Of a stretch of 64,000 nt of DNA, positions 58,748 to 64,000 are shown piece after piece; position 1 is the first letter of the stretch, and each line of letters opens with the position of its first letter. Under the pieces are notes generated by a model. It was not told where the DNA came from, did no database searches, and worked only from the letters and a program-made list of their open reading frames with translations. This DNA is from Planomonospora_B alba (GTDB taxonomy: Bacteria; Actinomycetota; Actinomycetes; Streptosporangiales; Streptosporangiaceae). The translations under genes were made by a program, and so were the position numbers. The stretch spans positions 53,134 to 117,133 of the forward strand of contig NZ_BAAAUT010000019.1 of assembly GCF_039534085.1 (NCBI RefSeq). Direction: 5' to 3'.

Positions 58748-59482
58748 ATGATTCGTGCCCGCTTTCCTCGTTCCCTCCCCCCCGGTCCGCCCCGCCTGGC
58801 GCTCAGCGCCGTGCTCGTCGCCGCCACGGCCCTCGCCGGCGCCCCCGCCCTGCTGTCCGCCGGATCCGGCCGGAGCGGGGCGGGACCGCCCGCCGGGCCG
58901 TACGTCCCGATGGAGCGGCCTGCGCACGCGGCGCTGGAGCGCATGCTGCGGGTGGCCGAGCAGCAGATCGGCATCCGGGAGAACGCCGAGGGCGGCGGCA
59001 CCAAGTTCCACTCCTGGTACATGGGCACCGAGCGGGCCTGGGAGACCGCGGCCCGCGACGGCCACACCGTGCAGGCCTACGTGAACGCCCCCTGGTGCGC
59101 GATGTTCGTCTCCTGGGTCGCCGAGCAGGTCGGCCTGCGGTCCACGACCGGCTCCGACGTCTACGTCGTCACCTGGGCCCGGCGCTTCCAGCTCGACGGG
59201 CGCTGGGGCACCACCGCCGTGCCCGGCGCCCTCGCCTTCTTCGACATCGACGGCGGAGGCGGGAGCGGCGAGGACGTCTACCGGATCGACCACATGGGCC
59301 TGGTGAAGAAGGACAACGGCGACGGCACGATCACCACCATCGAGGGCAACACCGACAGGGGACTGGTCGAGCAGCGCGTCCGCGGCAAGGGCGAGGTCGT
59401 CGGCTACGGCTACCCCGAGTACCCCGCGATCTGGGGACCCCGCTCCGGCGCCCCGGCGCGGGCCGCCGGAGCGGGCTGGTGA
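58748..59482 (+). CDS. Secreted CHAP-domain protein
   Basis: A 244-residue protein with an N-terminal signal segment (LALSAVLVAATALAGAPAL) and a C-terminal CHAP domain: Cys in NAPWCAMFVSWVAEQVGL and His in RIDHMGLVKK, followed by TTIEGNT. Same class as the product of 52241-53296 but without the repeat linker; both likely cut peptidoglycan cross-links. AAGGAG lies 11 bases before ATG. Upstream (58640-58747) an AT-rich stretch probably holds the promoter, and a GCCGCC/GGCGGC hairpin sits in the leader. Confidence 0.8.
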   Translation: MIRARFPRSLPPGPPRLALSAVLVAATALAGAPALLSAGSGRSGAGPPAGPYVPMERPAHAALERMLRVAEQQIGIRENAEGGGTKFHSWYMGTERAWETAARDGHTVQAYVNAPWCAMFVSWVAEQVGLRSTTGSDVYVVTWARRFQLDGRWGTTAVPGALAFFDIDGGGGSGEDVYRIDHMGLVKKDNGDGTITTIEGNTDRGLVEQRVRGKGEVVGYGYPEYPAIWGPRSGAPARAAGAGW

Positions 59483-59495
59483 GCCGGGCGGCGCG

Positions 59496-60050
59496 CTACG
59501 CGCAGCGCACCGGGAGCGGCTCCGGGGACGCCGCGCGGCGGTAGCGTCCCGCGTGGAAGATCAGCGGCTCCCCCTCCCAGCGCCGGAAGTGCTCCACCTG
59601 TCCGACCAGGATCAGATGGTCACCGCCCCGGTGCACGGCCACCGTACGGCAGGCGAAGTGCGCCAGGGCGCCGGCGAGCACCGGTGCGCCGCCCGGGCCG
59701 GGCGGCGCCTCCACCCCGGCGAACCTGTCGGGCAGCGGCGCGGCGAACCGCCGGGACAGGTGCTCCTGGTCCTCCGCCAGGACGTTGACCGCGAACCGCC
59801 CCGCCGCCAGGAAGACCGGCAGGGCGGCCGAGCGCCGGGCCAGGCACCACAGCACCAGCGGCGGGTCGAGCGAGACCGAGGTGAACGAGTTGACGGTGAC
59901 CCCCGCCCGCTCCCCGCCCCGGGCGGCGGCGGTGACCACCGCCACCCCGGTCGCGTACTGCCCGAAGGCCTCACGCAGCGTCCCGGCCTCCCCCGTCACG
60001 GTGTCCCCCGTCGCCGCGCTCCTGGCGGCCTCCCCCGTCGCCGTGCTCAT
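59496..60050 (-). CDS. Flavin reductase (StyB/HpaC-like)
   Basis: A 184-residue flavin reductase. AFGQYATGVAVVTA, GVTVNSFTSVSLDPPLVLWCL, FAVNVLAEDQEHLSRRFA and HLILVGQVEHFR are family blocks. It would supply reduced FAD to the monooxygenase whose stop codon overlaps its ATG (ATGA). A Thr/Ala-rich leader of about 25 residues precedes the domain. Partner pairing with a StyA-type oxygenase fixes its role with good confidence. Confidence 0.88.
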   Translation of the reverse strand: MSTATGEAARSAATGDTVTGEAGTLREAFGQYATGVAVVTAAARGGERAGVTVNSFTSVSLDPPLVLWCLARRSAALPVFLAAGRFAVNVLAEDQEHLSRRFAAPLPDRFAGVEAPPGPGGAPVLAGALAHFACRTVAVHRGGDHLILVGQVEHFRRWEGEPLIFHAGRYRRAASPEPLPVRCA

Positions 60051-61288
60051 CGCCGTGCCCCTTCCCGCTCGCGCGCCCGCGCCAGGTACCCGCCCGCCGC
60101 GGCGGGGTCCATGAACCACCCGGCGAAGTCGGACGGGTCGTCGAAGCCGTTCACGAACCGGGCGGCCACCTCCGGCAGTCCGCCCGCGGCCCGGAGGATC
60201 TCCAGCACGTGCGGCGGCGGGGGCGCCAGGAGCGCGTTCGTCCAGGCGGTGACGTGCCGGGCGGTCTCCCAGTGGCGCTCGAAGGCGGCCTCCATCCAGG
60301 CGGCGTCGAACGGCCGCCCGCCGCGCGTCAGGATGCTCTCCAGGTAGGAGGCCGCGCACTTGGCGGCGTTGTTGGCCCCCTGCCCGGTGACGGGGTCGTT
60401 GAGCACGACCACGTCCGCGACCCCCAGGACCGGCGCGCCGGAGGGCAGCGTCGCGACCGGCCTGCGCACGGTCGGGGCGAAGCGTCCGGTCAGCACGCCG
60501 CCGTCGTCGGTGAGCTCGGCTCGGGCGCAGCGCTCGGCCTCCCACGGCAGGAAGGTCTCCAGGATCCACCGGCTCCTGGCCAGGTGCTCGGCGGGGGTGC
60601 GCACATCGGACCAGCAGTCCATCGGCCCGCCGACCAGCCCCTCGAACACCATGATCTCACAGGGGCCGGTGACGGTGAGCGCCGGGAAGACGAAGTACTC
60701 GCCGACCCCCGGGATCAGGTTGAAGCAGACCGCGGAGTGCTCCGGCCGCGGCACCAGCCCGGTGACGTAGGTCAGCGCCAGGGCCCGCTGCGGGGCGTCG
60801 TACGGCGAGCGGGCCGCGTCCCGCTCGAACAGCGAGGCGATCGGCCCCTTGCCCGCCGCGACCAGGACGAGGTCGTACCGGTCGGCGTACTCCTCCAGGT
60901 CGCCGGCCGTGGCGTCGTGGATCACCAGCTTGCCGCCGCGCCGTTCCACCTCCGCCATCCAGGCGGGCATCTTCAGCCGCTGGTCGACCGAGCGGGCGGG
61001 CGTCTCCAGCCGGGCCGCCCAGTGGATCGCCCGGCCGCCGCCGGGGCCGGGCACGGTGAGCTGGATGCCCTCGATGGGCGGGCAGGCGTCGCCCCACAGG
61101 TCCAGGCCGAGGGCGCGCTCGTGGCCGAGGGCCGTGCCGAACACGGCCTGGCTGGACATGGCCCGGCCGCCGCGGATCTCCCCGGGGGTCCGGTTGGAGA
61201 CGACGGTGACGTCGTAGCCGTGGCGCAGCAGGCCGAGGGCGAGGTGGAGCCCGGCCTGCCCGGCGCCGACGATGAGGATTCTGCGCAT
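60047..61288 (-). CDS. Styrene/indole monooxygenase, FAD-dependent oxygenase component (StyA-like)
   Basis: A 413-residue single-component oxygenase of group E flavoprotein monooxygenases. Rossmann loop VGAGQAGLHLALGL at the N-terminus, VVSNRTPGEIRGGRAMSSQAVF, and VLNDPVTGQGANNAAKCAASYL near residue 300 are typical of StyA/IndA. It epoxidises styrene or oxidises indole using FADH2 from the downstream reductase. No styrene-oxide isomerase or phenylacetaldehyde dehydrogenase is nearby, so indole or another aromatic is as likely as styrene. Confidence 0.87.
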   Translation of the reverse strand: MRRILIVGAGQAGLHLALGLLRHGYDVTVVSNRTPGEIRGGRAMSSQAVFGTALGHERALGLDLWGDACPPIEGIQLTVPGPGGGRAIHWAARLETPARSVDQRLKMPAWMAEVERRGGKLVIHDATAGDLEEYADRYDLVLVAAGKGPIASLFERDAARSPYDAPQRALALTYVTGLVPRPEHSAVCFNLIPGVGEYFVFPALTVTGPCEIMVFEGLVGGPMDCWSDVRTPAEHLARSRWILETFLPWEAERCARAELTDDGGVLTGRFAPTVRRPVATLPSGAPVLGVADVVVLNDPVTGQGANNAAKCAASYLESILTRGGRPFDAAWMEAAFERHWETARHVTAWTNALLAPPPPHVLEILRAAGGLPEVAARFVNGFDDPSDFAGWFMDPAAAGGYLARAREREGARR

Positions 61289-61459
61289 GGTGGTGCGTCC
61301 TTTCTCAGGTTGAGGGGACGGCCCCCGGGAGGGGATGGTCGGTTCGGCGCCTGATCAGAACGTACGGCGGGCGCCGCCGTGCGGGCCATCCGCTCGGCGC
61401 GGGTTCCGTCCGCCTGGCGCGGACCCTCCGCCGGGCCCGCGGCCCCGCACGGGGAGCCG

Positions 61460-62449
61460 TCACCGGCCGCGCAGCGTCCGCGAGGGCGGGCACCCGTACT
61501 TCGCGCGGTAGGCCGCGGCGAACCGGCCCTGGTGCCAGAACCCCCAGCGCGCGGCCACCGCGGTCACCGTGACGCGGGCGGGGTCGGCGGCGGTCAGCTC
61601 GCCGTGGACCCGGCTCAGCCGCACGTCCCGCAGGTACTCCATCGGCGTCGTGCCGAGGTGGCGGCGGAACCCCTCCTGCAGTGAGCGCCCGCTGACCGCC
61701 ACCGCGCGGGCGACGTCGTCGGTCGTCAGCGGCTCGTGGGCGTGGCCGTCGACGAACTCCATCGCCCGGCGCACCACCTTGGGCACCGCCGGCGGCCGGG
61801 GCGCGTTCAGCAGGTCGCGGTGGTTCGAGGGCTGCATCGTCAGCAGCGAGGTGAGCAGGGCGCTCTCCAGGTGGGCGACCGCCAGCGGCTGCGCGGCGAG
61901 CCCGTCGTCGCGCCCGGCCTCCCGGACGAGCAGGTCCGCCATCGCCCGCCAGGACCGCGCCCAGCCGGCGGTCATGTCCACACCCGGCTCGAAGCGGACC
62001 GGCCGGTCGGGCCGCCGCCCGAGCATGCGCTCCAGCGTGCCCTCGACCGCGGACCGGTCGAACTTGACGATCAGCTGGGGGCAGCCCGCCTCCCAGTGCA
62101 TGTCGAGGTACTCGGTCGGCGAGGGCAGGGAGGCCAGCCGCGGGGTCGAGACGATCTCCTGGCCGCCGCACCGGATCAGGCTGCGCCCGGCGAGCGGGAT
62201 CTGCACGAGGAAGAAGGACTCCAGCTCACCCGGCTCGATGTGCACGTCCGCGCCGTAGTCGAGGTAGCTCACCCGGACGGCGCCGAGCCGCGCGGAGTTG
62301 AGCCGGGCGGCCAGCCGCGGGGCCCGCCCGGTCAGCTCCAGCCGGTGCGGGCAGAACACCCTCGCCACCTGCTCGCGGGCCTCGTCGAGGTCCCCGGTGC
62401 CGAAGACCGGCCTGTCTTCGAGCGGAACCCGCTCCCGTGCCTGTCCCAT
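61460..62449 (-). CDS. AraC family regulator
   Basis: A 329-residue protein with an N-terminal AraC-binding-like domain (about 15-200) and a C-terminal double HTH (about 225-325; EPLTTDDVARAVAVSGRSLQEGFRRHLG and VTAVAARWGFWHQGRFAAAYRAKYGCPPS, in part). GFWHQGRFA replaces the usual GFSSxSHF. It precedes the StyA/StyB-type genes on the same strand with a 171-bp gap and is the likely activator, sensing an aromatic inducer. ATG 62449 follows GGGAGGG. Confidence 0.85.
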   Translation of the reverse strand: MGQARERVPLEDRPVFGTGDLDEAREQVARVFCPHRLELTGRAPRLAARLNSARLGAVRVSYLDYGADVHIEPGELESFFLVQIPLAGRSLIRCGGQEIVSTPRLASLPSPTEYLDMHWEAGCPQLIVKFDRSAVEGTLERMLGRRPDRPVRFEPGVDMTAGWARSWRAMADLLVREAGRDDGLAAQPLAVAHLESALLTSLLTMQPSNHRDLLNAPRPPAVPKVVRRAMEFVDGHAHEPLTTDDVARAVAVSGRSLQEGFRRHLGTTPMEYLRDVRLSRVHGELTAADPARVTVTAVAARWGFWHQGRFAAAYRAKYGCPPSRTLRGR

Positions 62450-62681
62450 CGGTGCCCTCCCGGCCCGGTGCCCGTCGCGTGCGCGCCGCGCGCGGGCGCG
62501 GTGCGTGCACGCGATGGTCACGGATCCGGAACCGGCCGACCACGTATGAATGCACAGAAGGGCGGATCCGCGGCGGGGGACGTGCGGTGGGGGCGGATGC
62601 GCGGCCGGCGGGCGAGTGGGCGCGCGGGCGGCCGGGGTCCCTTGCGGCGGCGGGACGGAGTCCGCCCGGCGCGGGGGCGGC

Positions 62682-63764
62682 CTACGGGGCCGTGCCCGGC
62701 TCGGCGCAGAAGACGACGCCGGTGGTGGTCACCTCGACGTCCCGGCGGGAGGCCGGGACGAAGGCGGACCCGCCGGCCGTCAGCCGGAGGGGGCCGGCCT
62801 CCGCCGCCCCCTCGGTGCACAGCAGGATGCGGGGTGCGCCGCCGGGCAGCAGGTGCCCGCCCTCCCCGGCCAGCCTCCGGAGCCGGAACTCCTCGGCCGG
62901 GACGGCGTACACGCCGTCGCGGGCCCGCACCGGGAGCGGAGCTGCGGCCGGATCGGTGACGCGCAGCAGTTCCGGGACGTCGACCGGCTTGGGGGTGAGC
63001 CCGGCCCGCATGACGTTGTCGGAGGCACCCATGATCTCCACCCCGAAGCCCCGCAGATAGCAGTGCGGCACCCCCGCGCCCAGGAAGAGCGCCTCGCCGG
63101 GGGCGAGCTCGTGCCGGCGCAGCAGCAGCGGGGCCAGGCAGGCGGGATCACCGGGGTGCAGCTCCGCCAGCCGTACGGTCAGCGCGTGGTCGGGGCCGTC
63201 CACCTCGGCGGCCGCCCGGGCGATGCCCTCCGTCTCGCGGTGCTCCTCCAGGAGCACGCGCAGGGCGTCGAGGACGGCGCCCCGCCGCAACAGCGCGACC
63301 ACCTCCCCCAGCGAGGGCAGGCCCAGCCCCGCCACCATCCCGGCGGCCTCCTCCGCCGGGCGGAACCCGGCCAGCGCGCTGAACGGGGTCAGCGCGCAGA
63401 CGAGCTCCGGCTTGGGCCAGGGGTCGCCGTAGACGCCGCGCGCGTGGCCCTCCTCAGCCTGCTCGGCCGACGGGTGGACCTGCAAGGAGAGCGGCCGGGC
63501 GACCGCGATGAGCTTCATGAGGTACGGCAGGCGCGCGCCGAACCGGGCGAGCACCGCCTCGCCCAGCTGCCCGTGCGGGTCGGCGGCGACGGCGGCGGCC
63601 AGCGAGCGGTCCTGCCCGGCCAGCAGCGAGGGGCCGGCGGGGTGGGCGCCGAGCCACATCTCCGCCTCGGGGCCGGGGGCGGGCACGGGCCGCCCGGTGA
63701 GGGCGGCGATGTCGGTGCGCGACCCCCAGGCGTAGTCCTTGACGGGGTTGGCCAGCGGGTACAT
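62682..63764 (-). CDS. manA: Mannose-6-phosphate isomerase, class I
   Basis: A 360-residue cupin-fold zinc enzyme interconverting mannose-6-P and fructose-6-P. NPVKDYAWGSRTDIA, EMWLGAHPAGPS, PLSLQVHPSAEQAEEG (zinc ligands Gln/His), PELVCALTPFSALAGFR and FLGAGVPHCYLRGFGVEIMGASDNVMRAG are family blocks. The start ATG begins right at the family N-terminus. It feeds GDP-mannose synthesis or mannose use. Upstream lie two LacI-like sites. Confidence 0.94.
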   Translation of the reverse strand: MYPLANPVKDYAWGSRTDIAALTGRPVPAPGPEAEMWLGAHPAGPSLLAGQDRSLAAAVAADPHGQLGEAVLARFGARLPYLMKLIAVARPLSLQVHPSAEQAEEGHARGVYGDPWPKPELVCALTPFSALAGFRPAEEAAGMVAGLGLPSLGEVVALLRRGAVLDALRVLLEEHRETEGIARAAAEVDGPDHALTVRLAELHPGDPACLAPLLLRRHELAPGEALFLGAGVPHCYLRGFGVEIMGASDNVMRAGLTPKPVDVPELLRVTDPAAAPLPVRARDGVYAVPAEEFRLRRLAGEGGHLLPGGAPRILLCTEGAAEAGPLRLTAGGSAFVPASRRDVEVTTTGVVFCAEPGTAP

Positions 63765-63790
63765 GCGGGTTCCTCGCTCGGGGGCTGCCG

Positions 63791-63804
63791 ATTAACCGGA
63801 TAAG
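63791..63804. promoter_or_regulatory. LacI-type half-palindrome upstream of manA
   Basis: ATTAACCGGATAAG shares its left half and most of its right half with the perfect palindrome ATTAACCGGTTAAT before the lacI-type gene at 40033. Confidence 0.35.
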
Positions 63805-63826
63805 CGAGATGAATCTACGATCCTCA

Positions 63827-63840
63827 TGACAACGATGTCA
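63827..63840. promoter_or_regulatory. LacI-like palindrome upstream of manA
   Basis: TGACAACGATGTCA has 5-bp perfect arms around ACGA with a central CG; 63 bp upstream of manA. Confidence 0.45.
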
Positions 63841-63841
63841 A

Positions 63842-64000
63842 TCGTCTCTCGCCGCCTCGGTCCGGGCTCCCCGCGGCCGCTTCCGCGCGGCGGAGCGCGG
63901 GAAGGCGCCGGGCGCCCGAGTTCCAGGGCTGCGGACGCGGGGGTCTTGGTGACCAGGGGCAGCTCGGCGGCCCACATCAGCAGCATCATCGCGGTGCCGG
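63842..64000. other. Window end, no gene assigned
   Basis: A minus-strand frame is open from the window edge to 63792 and contains MMLLMWAAELPLVTKT, which could be the C-terminus of an upstream gene, but the rest (PAPSRAPPRGSGRG) looks like non-coding high-GC sequence. Nothing else is recognisable. Confidence 0.3.

Noticed and set aside
63792..63989. Minus-strand frame at the window edge as a small membrane protein
   Set aside because: Only the first 16 residues look protein-like; it may be the tail of a gene beyond the window, but this cannot be decided here.

Overview
The window is chromosomal DNA of a very high G+C actinomycete. Evidence: almost all codons end in G or C, GTG and TTG starts are frequent, an F420-dependent oxidoreductase is present, and there is a secreted esterase with a CBM2 module and an FxSxx-COOH RiPP locus. 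The gene complement fits Streptosporangiales or a relative, but no rRNA or tRNA is present to place it. I see no transposase, integrase, tRNA or CRISPR array.

Layout. 1-5245: the end of a proline iminopeptidase, then a peptidoglycan-salvage group (MurK-like amino-sugar kinase, Tat-exported DigH-like glycan hydrolase, MurR/RpiR regulator, MurQ etherase) with a clear palindrome between the divergent hydrolase and regulator. 5435-13997: housekeeping and accessory genes (TspO, GDSL esterase-CBM2, LMW protein-tyrosine phosphatase, AI-2E family transporter, GAF-SpoIIE phosphatase, disulfide oxidoreductase, MFS transporter).

14010-31238 is the striking part. Two complete six-gene fxs cassettes lie in mirror image around a 228-bp spacer at 22519-22746. 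Reading outward from the centre, each half has fxsB (radical SAM/SPASM cyclophane maturase), an HExxH peptide hydroxylase overlapping it by ATGA, fxsT (NTPase-TPR) on the opposite strand, fxsA (a tiny precursor peptide), a SIR2-type NADase-like gene, and a 669-codon nSTAND-TPR ATPase overlapping it by GTGA. The two precursors, too short to be found by ordinary ORF calling, are at 17109-17267 (ends FQSSL) and 28101-28277 (ends FSASI, a departure from FxSxx). The combination of RiPP maturation, SIR2 and STAND proteins looks like a signalling or immunity system built on a modified peptide.

31313-42052: a catalase-fold-like protein, ChrA, a carboxylesterase, a RimK-like ATP-grasp ligase, a heterodimeric ABC exporter with one degenerate catalytic site, a LacI regulator with its palindromic operator, and an F420-dependent oxidoreductase. 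42122-51962: a full L-arabinose operon on the minus strand. An AraUVWZ/YtfQRT-YjfF-type importer (binding protein, dual ATPase, two permeases) is followed by araB, araD and araA, under a LacI-type repressor. Four copies of a 14-bp operator close to TGTGAGCGTTAACA lie in this region; one overlaps the araB start and one sits just downstream of an orphan promoter. A strong hairpin between the binding-protein and ATPase genes probably sets their ratio.

52241-64000: two CHAP-domain secreted proteins, endonuclease V, a single-domain response regulator, a small P-loop kinase, an APC permease, two proteins of unknown function, a StyA/StyB-type two-component flavin monooxygenase with an AraC regulator, and ManA with LacI-like sites upstream.
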